The notes under the pieces are model-generated. The model ran no database searches and had not been told where the DNA came from. It saw nothing but the letters and a program-made list of their open reading frames with translations. DNA of 64,000 nucleotides, from the NCBI RefSeq assembly GCF_009738225.1, contig NZ_CP018187.1:1002501-1066500 (forward strand), in the 5' to 3' direction. This DNA comes from Streptococcus salivarius (lineage in GTDB: Bacteria > Bacillota > Bacilli > Lactobacillales > Streptococcaceae). Positions 16,370-25,185 of the stretch are shown here, piece by piece. Both the position numbers and the translations under genes were made by a program. Numbering within the stretch: the first letter of the stretch is position 1; every line of letters starts with the position of its first letter.

Positions 16370-19300
16370 ATGGGGAAAAAGGAATTACAACGTTATTCAC
16401 TCAGAAAGTCTAGCCTTGGTGCGGCTTCTGTTCTTTTGGGGACTGCAGTTCTTGCAGTAGGAGCTTCAAATGCAAGCGCTGATGAAGTATCAACAACTAC
16501 AGATTCAGTAACACCAGCAGTTGAAGCAACAGATGCTGTTGAAGAAAGCACTTCTGCCGTAGCAGATTCAACTGAGAAGAAGGTTGTTAACGTTACTGAA
16601 GAAGGCAACACAACTGTTACAACGAGTGAAGTAACAAATACAAGCTTAGAAGCTGCAAAAACAGCTGCAACTAACGAAGGGGTTGAGGTTAAGGAAGAAC
16701 CTGCTCAAACCAAAGAAACTGTTGAAGCAGCTGCTGCAGATAATAAAGCACAAGCAGAGAAAATCAATACAGTCGTTTCAGATTATAAAGCGGCTAAAGA
16801 ACAATACAAGTCAGATAAAGCTGACTATGATAAAGCAAAAGCAAACTACGATGCCAAATTAGCTGAGAAAGCACTTGCTGATAAAACAAATGCTGAAGCT
16901 CAGGCTAAATATGATACTGAAAAAACAGCTTATGATAAAGCTTCAGAGCAATACCAAATTGCTAAGCAAGCTTATGACTCAGCCCTTTCAGAGTACAAGA
17001 CTAAGAAAGTTACTTATGATGCTAAGGTAGCAGAAAAAGAAGTAGCTGATAAAGAAAATGCCTTGTCTGCAGCTAAATACCAAGCAGAATTGGCAACTTA
17101 TAACCAAGCAAAAGCTGATTATGAAGCAGCTCTTGCACAGTACAATAGCGATAAAGCCAAATACAATGCTGAAAAAGCTAATTATGATAATAAAGTAGCT
17201 GAAAAAGTTGTTACTGAAAAACGTAACGCTGAAGCTGAAGCTAAATATCAAACTGAGCTTGCAGCATATAATGAAGCAAAAGCTAAATATGATGTAGAAA
17301 AAGCAGCATATGACAAGAATCTTGAACTTTATAACGCTAAGAAAACAGCTTATGAAGCAGATCTTGAAACAAAACAAGCTATTGAAAAATACAATGCAGA
17401 TGCTAAAGCTAAATACGAAGCAGCCTTGGTTGTCTACAATGAGCAAAAAGCTAAATATGACCAAGAGTACCTTGAGTATCAAAACAAATTAGCTGTCTAC
17501 CAAACAGCACTTAAACAATACCAAGAAGCTAAAACAGCTTACGATAAATACATGAATGATCCTGTATATCGTAACCTTAAAGATGCTGAAGTTGTTCAAG
17601 AATTGACCTTCCAACGTGAAAACGATGCAACACACAAAGTTGAAGGTGTAAGCAACTACTTGACAAAAGAAGCACAAGAGCGTCTTAACACAAGTAATGT
17701 TTTCCAATATGACTCTAACAAGTTACAAGCATCTGACATTGTTTCAAATAGCCCATGGACAAATACTGAAGACGAGTGGGTTCAAGTTAAAGAAGGTGAC
17801 AAATTTGTTGTTACTTATGATGGTTTGAACCAATCAAGCATGATTGTTGAGAATGAAGCATCAGCAATCAAACGTGTTGTTTACCGCTACGAAATTGTTA
17901 GCCTTCCATCAAACGACGGAAAAGGTATCGCGAAAATCAGTAAGGATCCAACAGTAACTATGACAGTTGGTGCATCAACTGATCAAGATAAACCAGTTAA
18001 AGTAGCAGTAGATGTTGAGTTTTACGATAAAGATGGTAAAATGTTCAACCTTAGTGAGCGTAATGCTATCGTAGCACTTAACTCACTAAACCACTGGAAT
18101 GGTGCAGCTTATGTTGAAACATCTGAGCGCCCACGTCCACTTACAGTAGAAGCGAAAGACGTTAATGGTAATACTATCCGCGGTACATATAATCCTTACG
18201 CAGATGGCTCTACTTTGGCAATCCAAAACGGTGAAGTTGTTACTAAATCTGGATACGCTGATTTCGGTGGCGCTACTGTTAACATTTCTGATGAGAACCC
18301 ACTTAAGGTAGTTGTTCCTATCACTGACTGGAATGGTTCAGAATGGGTTGTCTCACGTGAAATTCCATCTGATGTAACAACTCTTAATGCTTCAGGTAGT
18401 GGTAATGGACACGCTCTTGGTAACCAAGATTATACATTTGGTGATAAGGATGATGTTATTGGTTCGTACAGCGTTTCTGCTGAAACTGGTTTGATTACAT
18501 TCACACCTAAGAAAAAATACCAATCAACACGTCACCAAGAATATGTAAATATTGGTGATAACCAATTCATCGCTATTCCAAAATCATCAGTTACTTATGA
18601 TGCTGCTACTAAAGAAGTAACATCAGTCAATGATAACCAATACATTGACCATGGTGCAGTCTTTAATGGTGAGACAACGTCTGAATTGACAGGTTGGGAT
18701 AACGCTGATTCACCTTACCTCTATTATGGAGGTGCAGGTATCAAGATGACAAATGGTCACTTGGTATTTACTGCTGAAGGTGCAAATGCTGATGGTGCAC
18801 CAACAGTATATTGGTTCGCAATCAACTCTAATCTTGGTTTGCCTAAGAATCCAGGTGAAAAACCTGAAGAGCCTAAGGCACCAACACCACCGACAGCACC
18901 GGTTAAACCAGTTATTAAAACAGTTGGTATCAATCCACAAGCACCAACACCACCAACACCACCAAAAGAGCCAGTGGCGCCAACGCCACCAACTCCAGAG
19001 GTAGTTGAAGTACCTGGTAAACCACAAGCACCAACACCACCAACAGGTCCAACGGCACCAACGCCACCAACACCAAAAGTGGTTGAAGTACCTGGTAAAC
19101 CACAAGCACCAACACCACCAACAGGTCCAACGGCACCAACGCCACCAACACCAAAAGTAGTTGAAGTTCCTGCTAAACCAGTAGAACCTAAAACTCCTGA
19201 AAAACCAAGTGTTGTATGGCACAAGAACTATGTCGTTGAGAGAGAGTCTCACGTGGTACCACCAACACCACCGACTCCACAAACACCACCAACACCTGTT

Positions 19301-19480
19301 ACTCCTCCAACTCCAGTGACACCGCCAACTACACCAACTCCAGATACTGAAGTTCCTGTAGTGCCTCAAGCTGAGTTGCCACAAACTGGTGAGCACACTA
19401 GCAATGCTGGATTTATTGGACTTCTTTCAATGATTTTTGCAGCCTTTGTAGGATTCTTCAAACGTCGTAAAGAAGATTAA
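16370..19480 (+). CDS. LPXTG surface adhesin with GbpC-like domain
   Basis: Cell-wall-anchored protein of 1036 residues. Order: YSIRK-type signal peptide (YSLRKSSLGAAS, cleavage near 37); an acidic Thr/Ser-rich segment; an Ala/Lys/Tyr-rich heptad-like coiled coil (about 120-400) like the A-repeats of antigen I/II adhesins; a GbpC/Spa-type lectin domain (about 400-690, then further beta structure to about 825); a Pro-rich stalk of PTPP units (about 835-1000) with a 26-residue repeat; LPQTG (1003-1007), a hydrophobic span and a KRRKED tail. Sortase A should link it to peptidoglycan. The C1-C3 domains of full antigen I/II proteins are absent. It has its own promoter and terminator. The ligand is unknown. 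Confidence 0.88.
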   Translation: MGKKELQRYSLRKSSLGAASVLLGTAVLAVGASNASADEVSTTTDSVTPAVEATDAVEESTSAVADSTEKKVVNVTEEGNTTVTTSEVTNTSLEAAKTAATNEGVEVKEEPAQTKETVEAAAADNKAQAEKINTVVSDYKAAKEQYKSDKADYDKAKANYDAKLAEKALADKTNAEAQAKYDTEKTAYDKASEQYQIAKQAYDSALSEYKTKKVTYDAKVAEKEVADKENALSAAKYQAELATYNQAKADYEAALAQYNSDKAKYNAEKANYDNKVAEKVVTEKRNAEAEAKYQTELAAYNEAKAKYDVEKAAYDKNLELYNAKKTAYEADLETKQAIEKYNADAKAKYEAALVVYNEQKAKYDQEYLEYQNKLAVYQTALKQYQEAKTAYDKYMNDPVYRNLKDAEVVQELTFQRENDATHKVEGVSNYLTKEAQERLNTSNVFQYDSNKLQASDIVSNSPWTNTEDEWVQVKEGDKFVVTYDGLNQSSMIVENEASAIKRVVYRYEIVSLPSNDGKGIAKISKDPTVTMTVGASTDQDKPVKVAVDVEFYDKDGKMFNLSERNAIVALNSLNHWNGAAYVETSERPRPLTVEAKDVNGNTIRGTYNPYADGSTLAIQNGEVVTKSGYADFGGATVNISDENPLKVVVPITDWNGSEWVVSREIPSDVTTLNASGSGNGHALGNQDYTFGDKDDVIGSYSVSAETGLITFTPKKKYQSTRHQEYVNIGDNQFIAIPKSSVTYDAATKEVTSVNDNQYIDHGAVFNGETTSELTGWDNADSPYLYYGGAGIKMTNGHLVFTAEGANADGAPTVYWFAINSNLGLPKNPGEKPEEPKAPTPPTAPVKPVIKTVGINPQAPTPPTPPKEPVAPTPPTPEVVEVPGKPQAPTPPTGPTAPTPPTPKVVEVPGKPQAPTPPTGPTAPTPPTPKVVEVPAKPVEPKTPEKPSVVWHKNYVVERESHVVPPTPPTPQTPPTPVTPPTPVTPPTTPTPDTEVPVVPQAELPQTGEHTSNAGFIGLLSMIFAAFVGFFKRRKED
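19001..19156 (+). repeat. Two tandem 78-bp repeats in the Pro-rich stalk
   Basis: Two near-identical in-frame 78-bp units (19001-19078 and 19079-19156), each encoding VVEVPGKPQ followed by APTPP-type units; a third degenerate unit starts at 19157. Length variation between strains is expected. Confidence 0.85.
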
Positions 19481-19507
19481 GTGGTGCTATTAAATTAGTT
19501 CCCCATC

Positions 19508-19543
19508 AAAACTAGATTCTAAATAGAATCTAGTTTTTATTTT
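19508..19543 (+). terminator. Terminator after the adhesin gene
   Basis: AAACTAGATTC pairs with GAATCTAGTTT around a short loop, followed by a T-rich stretch. Confidence 0.9.
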
Positions 19544-19639
19544 TGCTAGGTTTTACTCCCTCGTATCATTTCTATTTACTGTTGAAACATGTTATAATTG
19601 TTTTGAACGACTATTATAGAAAGATGCAAGGAGACGAGC

Positions 19640-20320
19640 ATGGAAGAACTTAAGAAAATCGCTGGCGTAACCGCTGCCAAATACGTTGAAGATGGAATGG
19701 TTGTTGGACTCGGTACAGGGTCAACAGCTTATTTCTTCGTGGAGGAAATTGGCCGTCGTATTAAGGAAGAAGGCCTTAGTGTTGTTGGAGTAACGACATC
19801 AAGTCAAACCACTAAACAAGCTGAAGGCTTAGGTATTCCTTTGAAGGCAGTGGATGATATTGACAGTATTGATGTTACTGTTGATGGCGCCGACGAAGTA
19901 GACCCTCAACTCAATGGGATTAAAGGTGGCGGTGGTGCCCTTCTGATGGAAAAAATCGTCGCTACACCTACGAAAGAATATATCTGGGTAGTTGATGAGT
20001 CAAAAATGGTTAATCAATTAGGTGCTTTCAAATTACCAGTTGAAGTGGTTCAATATGGTGCTGATCGTCTCTATCGTGTCTTTGATTCGAAGGGCTATAA
20101 GCCATCATTCCGACTTACGGAGGAAGGTAATCGCTTTGTTACAGATATGAAGAACTATATCATCGATCTTGATTTAGGTAAGATTGAAAATCCAGTAGCT
20201 CTTGGTGAAGAACTAAAAGCTATGACAGGTGTTGTCGATCATGGATTGTTCAATGGTATGGTTAACAAAGTCATCGTTGCAGGAAAAGACGGTGTTAAGG
20301 TTGTTGAAGTCAAGGCCTAG
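19640..20320 (+). CDS. rpiA: Ribose-5-phosphate isomerase A
   Basis: Interconverts ribose-5-phosphate and ribulose-5-phosphate (226 residues, full length). Family motifs are visible: [10 protein letters not shown] near 23-32, [10 protein letters not shown] near 79-88 and [13 protein letters not shown] near 93-105 with the catalytic Glu. ATG 19640 follows AAGGAGACGAGC. TATAAT at 19593-19598 is a likely -10. It heads a nucleoside salvage group: deoB makes ribose-5-phosphate from ribose-1-phosphate released by punA and deoD, and RpiA feeds it to the pentose phosphate pathway. Confidence 0.96.
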   Translation: MEELKKIAGVTAAKYVEDGMVVGLGTGSTAYFFVEEIGRRIKEEGLSVVGVTTSSQTTKQAEGLGIPLKAVDDIDSIDVTVDGADEVDPQLNGIKGGGGALLMEKIVATPTKEYIWVVDESKMVNQLGAFKLPVEVVQYGADRLYRVFDSKGYKPSFRLTEEGNRFVTDMKNYIIDLDLGKIENPVALGEELKAMTGVVDHGLFNGMVNKVIVAGKDGVKVVEVKA

Positions 20321-20390
20321 TCCAATTTTGATTTCCCCTCACTTTTAATGAGGAAAACTAATTAATTTTTGTCAAACTATTAAATAATAT

Positions 20391-20429
20391 AGAAAGGCAA
20401 GAGGTAATTTCGAAAAGATTTTATCTCTT
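20391..20429 (+). promoter_or_regulatory. deoB leader hairpin overlapping a Shine-Dalgarno-like site
   Basis: AGAAAGG (20391-20397) is followed by a 9-bp hairpin: AAGAGGTAA (20399-20407) pairs with TTATCTCTT (20421-20429), one G-U pair. The hairpin ends 12 nt before the deoB ATG (20442), and no ribosome site lies between. The only Shine-Dalgarno-like sequences (AAAGG and AAGAGG) are before or within the stem. The layout matches the deoD leader. Confidence 0.6.
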
Positions 20430-20441
20430 TGTGGTGTTGTT

Positions 20442-21653
20442 ATGTCCAAATTTAACCGAATGCATTTAGTCGTTCTTGATTCAGTAGGAATTGGTGCTGC
20501 TCCAGATGCCAATGACTTTGTCAATGCAGGTGTGCCAGATGGTGCTTCAGATACCCTTGGTCATATCTCTAAATCAGTAGGATTGAATGTGCCAAATATG
20601 GCTAAGCTTGGTCTAGGAAATATTCCTCGTGAAACACCTTTGAAAACAGTATCAGCAGAAAGTAACCCAACTGGTTATGCAACAAAATTGCAGGAAGTTT
20701 CTCTTGGTAAGGATACGATGACTGGTCACTGGGAAATCATGGGTCTCAATATTACTGAACCTTTTGATACCTTCTGGAACGGATTCCCAGAAGAAATTCT
20801 CACTAAAATTGAGGAATTCTCAGGTCGTAAAGTCATTCGTGAAGCTAATAAACCATACTCAGGTACAGCTGTTATTGAAGACTTTGGACCTCGTCAAATG
20901 GAAACTGGTGAATTGATTATTTATACTTCAGCTGACCCAGTTCTTCAAATTGCTGCACACGAAGATATTATTCCATTGGATGAGTTGTATCGTATTTGTG
21001 AATATGCGCGTTCAATTACCCTTGAGCGTCCAGCTCTTCTAGGGCGTATCATTGCTCGTCCTTACGTTGGTGAGCCTGGAAACTTCACTCGTACATCTAA
21101 TCGTCGAGATTTGGCTGTTTCACCATTTGCACCCACTGTTTTGGATAAATTGAATGAAGCTGGTATTGATACTTATGCCGTTGGTAAAATCAATGATATT
21201 TTCAACGGAGCTGGTATTAACCACGATATGGGCCACAACAAATCAAATAGCCATGGTATTGATAATTTGATTAAAGCTATGACTTCTGAAGATTTCAAAC
21301 ATGGCTTCTCATTCACAAACTTGGTAGACTTCGATGCCCTTTATGGACACCGTCGTGATCCACATGGATATCGTGATTGTTTGCACGAATTTGACCAACG
21401 TTTGCCTGAAATCATTGCTGCCATGCGTGAAGATGATCTCTTGATGATTACAGCAGACCACGGAAATGATCCAACTTATGCAGGTACAGACCATACTCGT
21501 GAATATATTCCTTTCTTGGCTTATAGCCCATCATTCAAAGGAAATGGACTTATTCCAGTAGGTCATTTCTCTGACATCTCAGCAACTGTCGCTGAAAACT
21601 TTGGTGTAGATAAAGCCATGATTGGTGAAAGCTTCTTGGATAAACTTGTCTAA
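20442..21653 (+). CDS. deoB: Phosphopentomutase
   Basis: Moves phosphate between C1 and C5 of ribose and deoxyribose (403 residues), linking nucleoside phosphorolysis to central metabolism. Alkaline-phosphatase-superfamily metal motifs are visible: [11 protein letters not shown] near 11-21, [10 protein letters not shown] near 89-98 with the phospho-Thr, NKSNSHGID, and [15 protein letters not shown] near 333-347. Full length. No Shine-Dalgarno lies next to ATG 20442 (see the leader entry). The next gene starts one base after the stop. Confidence 0.97.
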   Translation: MSKFNRMHLVVLDSVGIGAAPDANDFVNAGVPDGASDTLGHISKSVGLNVPNMAKLGLGNIPRETPLKTVSAESNPTGYATKLQEVSLGKDTMTGHWEIMGLNITEPFDTFWNGFPEEILTKIEEFSGRKVIREANKPYSGTAVIEDFGPRQMETGELIIYTSADPVLQIAAHEDIIPLDELYRICEYARSITLERPALLGRIIARPYVGEPGNFTRTSNRRDLAVSPFAPTVLDKLNEAGIDTYAVGKINDIFNGAGINHDMGHNKSNSHGIDNLIKAMTSEDFKHGFSFTNLVDFDALYGHRRDPHGYRDCLHEFDQRLPEIIAAMREDDLLMITADHGNDPTYAGTDHTREYIPFLAYSPSFKGNGLIPVGHFSDISATVAENFGVDKAMIGESFLDKLV

Positions 21654-21654
21654 A

Positions 21655-22200
21655 ATGAAGCGCTATGCATTTTTGGTTCGTGGGATAAACGTTGGTGGTC
21701 GTCACAAGGTAGTCATGGAAGAATTTTGTCATGAGTTAAAAGAACTTGGGATGTCAAATGTTTCTTCCTATATAAATAGTGGAAATTTTTTCTTCGATTC
21801 ATCCTTGATGAAAGTGGAACTCCTCTTAGTTTTAGAGAGATTTCTTAATAAGACTTATCCATTTATTAAGGTGTTTTCTCTTTTTACTCTAGAAGATTAC
21901 CAAAATGAAGTGGCATCTTTACCTAAGTGGTGGGAAGATGATTTCTATAGAAAAGATGTGCTCTTATATACTGAAAGACTTGATAAGAACGAAATGAGGA
22001 ATGTTATTGAGTCTTTAGAGTTGGGAGATGAAATTATTCATCTTGGTCAACTTGGGATCTACTGGGGTAAATTTGATAAATCAAGCTATAACCAAACGGC
22101 TTATCATAAGAAGCTATTGAAAGCACCTTTTTATCCTTATATAACCATTCGAAATGCAAGAACATTTTCAAAAATTGGTCACTTTTTAAGAATGAAATAA
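21655..22200 (+). CDS. DUF1697 family protein
   Basis: Protein of 181 residues matching DUF1697: the opening RYAFLVRGINVGGRH, the central EELGMSNVSSYINSGN-type motif, and the ending TIRNARTFSKIGHFL. Function is unknown; the family is common in Firmicutes and Actinobacteria. ATG 21655 lies one base after the deoB stop and has no clear ribosome site, so translation is probably coupled to deoB. Longer starts inside deoB are not supported. Confidence 0.8.
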   Translation: MKRYAFLVRGINVGGRHKVVMEEFCHELKELGMSNVSSYINSGNFFFDSSLMKVELLLVLERFLNKTYPFIKVFSLFTLEDYQNEVASLPKWWEDDFYRKDVLLYTERLDKNEMRNVIESLELGDEIIHLGQLGIYWGKFDKSSYNQTAYHKKLLKAPFYPYITIRNARTFSKIGHFLRMK

Positions 22201-22218
22201 AATTAAGGGAGAATTAAC

Positions 22219-23028
22219 ATGTCGCTACTTGAAAAAATTAGAGTTACTCAAGCATTTTTGGAAAGCAAAGGAATTGAAAAACCTGAGTTTGGTTTAATTT
22301 TGGGTTCTGGACTTGGCGGGTTGGCTGAAGAAGTTGAAGACGCAGTTGTCATTGACTATGCGGATATTCCAAACTGGGGACAGTCAACGGTTGTCGGTCA
22401 TGCTGGAAAACTTGTTTATGGAACTTTGTCTGGACGTAAGGTTTTAGCTCTTCAAGGACGTTTCCATTTTTATGAAGGAAATCCGCTTGAAGTAGTTACT
22501 TTCCCTGTACGTGTTATGAAAGCTCTTGGATGCGAAGGAGTTGTTGTAACCAATGCAGCAGGTGGTATCGGCTTTGGTCCAGGCACTTTGATGGCCATCA
22601 CTGACCACATCAACATGACTGGTCAAAACCCATTGATTGGTGAAAACTTGGATGATTTTGGTCCTCGTTTCCCTGATATGTCTAAATCGTATACTCCAGA
22701 ATACCGTGAGACTGCACATCGAGTTGCTGACAAATTGGGCATTAAATTAGATGATGGTGTCTATATCGGTGTGACTGGTCCAACTTACGAAACTCCAGCT
22801 GAAATTCGTGCTTATAAGACTCTTGGTGCAGATGCTGTTGGGATGTCAACTGTCCCTGAAGTCATTGTTGCAGCACATTCTGGTTTGAAAGTTCTTGGTA
22901 TTTCATGTATTACCAACTTTGCGGCTGGTTTCCAAGAAGAACTCAATCACGAAGAAGTTGTGGAAGTGACAGAACGTGTTAAAGGGGATTTCAAAGGCTT
23001 ACTGAAAGCTATTCTAGCTGAACTTTAA
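22219..23028 (+). CDS. punA: Purine nucleoside phosphorylase (PNP-I, trimeric type)
   Basis: Phosphorolysis of inosine/guanosine to base plus ribose-1-phosphate (269 residues). Family motifs: GLILGSGLGGLAEE near 25-38 (phosphate loop), GHAGKLVYG, GRFHFYEGN, VVVTNAAGG near 109-117, and VGMSTVPEVIVA near 213-224 containing the Met before the base-binding region. It differs from DeoD, which is encoded at 26294, so both trimeric and hexameric PNP types are present. An AGGGAGA site lies before ATG 22219. Confidence 0.94.
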   Translation: MSLLEKIRVTQAFLESKGIEKPEFGLILGSGLGGLAEEVEDAVVIDYADIPNWGQSTVVGHAGKLVYGTLSGRKVLALQGRFHFYEGNPLEVVTFPVRVMKALGCEGVVVTNAAGGIGFGPGTLMAITDHINMTGQNPLIGENLDDFGPRFPDMSKSYTPEYRETAHRVADKLGIKLDDGVYIGVTGPTYETPAEIRAYKTLGADAVGMSTVPEVIVAAHSGLKVLGISCITNFAAGFQEELNHEEVVEVTERVKGDFKGLLKAILAEL

Positions 23029-23041
23029 AAAGGAATAATTG

Positions 23042-23755
23042 ATGTCAAACTTAATGAGTAATCCATTATTTCGTATCATTCGTGGAGTTTTTATAATTGC
23101 TTTCCTGACCATGGTTTGGTTGGTTATATTTTCTGCTATAGATACAAGTGGTAGTGAGATAGATTATGAACCATTTCAAGGAGCATCTATCGTATTTGCA
23201 GTTTTAAGCTATATCATAATAGTGTTTCTATTTCAATACCATAAAGTTGTTAACTTAAAAGAGTCAATTAAATCATCATACAGTGCAATTGAAATTAAAG
23301 AGCAGTATGTGGAAAAATTGATTGTACAACTGCGAGAACTGACTGATAAGATTGTAGACCATGAGTTAAAAATGTCTGTTAGAAAAAATGTTTCAGAATT
23401 GTTAGAGGAAAAAAAGTCTGTCAACAATTTGACTAACGATGAAAACAAAGCTAATCATTCAGAATCTAAGCGGAAGTCTTACGGTGAGTCTGGCAATTTT
23501 TCTAAACATGAATACTCTACTAAACTAGAGGAAACGAAGAATAAAATTATAGAGGAAATCGAAAGAGATACAAATATTACAGCTGATCAAAGTATAAAGG
23601 ATTTGATTGCTGAGATTAAAGAGTCAGAAGTACTTGTGGCTAATCAAAAATTATACTACAATGAAATGGTGTCGCAATATAATAAAACAATTTACAGTTT
23701 GCCACTTGCTTTGTTAAGAACAACTTTAGGTCATTCAGAGATAAACTACTTATAA
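23042..23755 (+). CDS. LemA-like membrane protein
   Basis: Protein of about 237 residues with two N-terminal membrane segments (about 10-30 and 47-65), then a long helical, Lys/Glu-rich domain. Two stretches match LemA helices: HKVVNLKESIKSSYSAIEIK, and late ANQKLYYNEMVSQYNKTIYS followed by LPLALL, the Y-N-x-x-V-x-x-Y-N-x-x-I-x-x-x-P signature. A polar, low-complexity insert (about 125-165) separates them. Function is unknown. ATG 23042 follows AAAGGA. It starts 13 nt after punA. Confidence 0.65.
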   Translation: MSNLMSNPLFRIIRGVFIIAFLTMVWLVIFSAIDTSGSEIDYEPFQGASIVFAVLSYIIIVFLFQYHKVVNLKESIKSSYSAIEIKEQYVEKLIVQLRELTDKIVDHELKMSVRKNVSELLEEKKSVNNLTNDENKANHSESKRKSYGESGNFSKHEYSTKLEETKNKIIEEIERDTNITADQSIKDLIAEIKESEVLVANQKLYYNEMVSQYNKTIYSLPLALLRTTLGHSEINYL

Positions 23756-23867
23756 CATAGAACAAAATCATTAAGACTAGAATATAGTTAAAAAGGTCAA
23801 AGAATGAAAGCTAGTTTTAGTTTTTCTAATTCAGCACGAGATTGCTTTACTATGAAATAAAAACAAA

Positions 23868-23937
23868 GAAGGGATTGACCCTACTCTAAAGACAGTAGGA
23901 AAAGTTGGTTAAAGCAATTTTAGCCATACTCTAATAT
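23868..23937 (+). promoter_or_regulatory. Structured leader of the ClC gene
   Basis: GAAGGG (23868-23873) is followed by two hairpins: CCTACT/AGTAGG (23880-23885 with 23894-23899) and GGTTAAA/TTTAGCC (one G-U pair, ending at 23925). The ATG is 12 nt further on, with no ribosome site between. Other pairings are possible, so the fold is uncertain. Confidence 0.35.
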
Positions 23938-25185
23938 ATGGGTAATAAAGAGAGAAAGAGTTTGACTTGGCTCCCCAAGTCGATTAGGTTAAGTTTAGCT
24001 GTTTTGACAACCGGAATAGCTTCTGGTCTGATTGGTATTCTTTGCCACTATCTTTTAGATTTTATAAAATTTCTTGCTTTTGGTAACGATACGTCAGATC
24101 TCTTGTTACAATTTAACTCTATAAGTGCTTATCGACGTTTCGTAGTTATAGTGGTAGCTGGTGTCTTATCTAGTATCTTTTGGTATTTCCTTCAGCGTCG
24201 AGTGTCCCTTCTTTCCATTAGAAAGGCTAAGCAACTCGTTGGCAAGAAGAGTCCAAATTTTCTTGGCCAAAGTCTACATGCTTTGGTGCAGGTAGCAATC
24301 GTTGGAGCAGGTGCTTCGGTAGGCAAGGAAGCAGCTCCACGAGAATTAGGTGCCTTATGTGCTGGCAGTTTATCAAAAAAACTGGGTTTAGAAATTCCTG
24401 AAAGACAACTCATGATTGCATGTGGTGCAGGAGCAGGTTTAGCTGCGGTTTACCAAGTTCCCTTTGCCAGTACACTGTTTGTTTTGGAAACTTTGGGAGT
24501 TGCTTGGAAACTGAAAAACATTGGTATCATTCTTGTGACAACCTATTTGTCAGCTTATTGTGCTCGTCCAATTGTTGGTGGGAAAGCTATATATTTAGTT
24601 GATAAAGTAAGCTTACATCCTACTAGTCTGATACAGCTTCTTGTTTTGACGCTGTTTGTAACTCCGCTTGCTCTTATATTTAAGGTTTTAGCTAAAAAGG
24701 CGAGTAAAAGTCGTATAACAGATAAACATATTCTCTGGACCATGCCCGTCTCTTTTATAATATTAGGTGGTATTGTAGCTTTCTATCCTATAATCATGGG
24801 AAATGGTCAGGTTCTAGCACAATGGGTGTTTTCTGGAGGAACTTCGGAATACCTTCCGATTTTGCTAGTAATCAAAGGGCTTATTGTATGCTTGTTGCTA
24901 TGGTCAGGTACTTATGGAGGGACACTGACGCCTTCGTTTACTTTAGGTGTCGGATCGGGTTTCTTATTAACAAGGTGTCTTGAGACTTTTGGTTTATTCC
25001 TAAATCCTAATCTAGGAATGTTACTTGGTGCAACCATATTTTTAGTAACAACTTTGGATGCTCCTCTGACGGGAATAGCCTTAGTTATAGGTTTTACCGG
25101 TCAAGGAGGGCTGGTAGCAGTTCCTCTAATCTTAGCGGGTCTACTATCAAGGATAATTAATAATAGATGGAAGAAAAAACAATGA
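23938..25185 (+). CDS. ClC-family chloride/anion channel or antiporter
   Basis: Polytopic ClC protein of 415 residues. The anion-path motifs are recognisable in modified form: GAGASVGKEAAPRE (the G-K/R-E-G-P region), GAGAGLAAVYQVPFAS, and near the C-terminus GGTLTPSFTLGVGSG. It lacks C-terminal CBS domains. The ion and mode (channel or proton antiport) cannot be told; this is the short bacterial voltage-gated chloride channel group. ATG 23938 has no adjacent ribosome site and an in-frame stop lies two codons upstream. It overlaps the next gene by ATGA. Confidence 0.85.
   Translation: MGNKERKSLTWLPKSIRLSLAVLTTGIASGLIGILCHYLLDFIKFLAFGNDTSDLLLQFNSISAYRRFVVIVVAGVLSSIFWYFLQRRVSLLSIRKAKQLVGKKSPNFLGQSLHALVQVAIVGAGASVGKEAAPRELGALCAGSLSKKLGLEIPERQLMIACGAGAGLAAVYQVPFASTLFVLETLGVAWKLKNIGIILVTTYLSAYCARPIVGGKAIYLVDKVSLHPTSLIQLLVLTLFVTPLALIFKVLAKKASKSRITDKHILWTMPVSFIILGGIVAFYPIIMGNGQVLAQWVFSGGTSEYLPILLVIKGLIVCLLLWSGTYGGTLTPSFTLGVGSGFLLTRCLETFGLFLNPNLGMLLGATIFLVTTLDAPLTGIALVIGFTGQGGLVAVPLILAGLLSRIINNRWKKKQ

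Noticed and set aside
16988-17482. Phe/Ile/Cys-rich frame on the minus strand opposite the adhesin coiled coil
   Set aside because: Antisense shadow of Lys/Ala/Tyr codons in the coiled coil.
19001-19156. Tandem 78-bp repeats considered as a CRISPR array
   Set aside because: The repeats are contiguous, in frame and encode a Pro-rich stalk; there are no spacers and no cas genes.
18757-19224. Gly/Val-rich and Trp-rich frames on the minus strand opposite the adhesin stalk
   Set aside because: They are antisense images of the PTPP repeat; composition is explained by the repeat and there is no ribosome site.
23868-23937. Fluoride riboswitch upstream of the ClC gene
   Set aside because: The conserved fluoride aptamer bases could not be found, and the protein looks like an ordinary ClC rather than clearly the fluoride-specific type.
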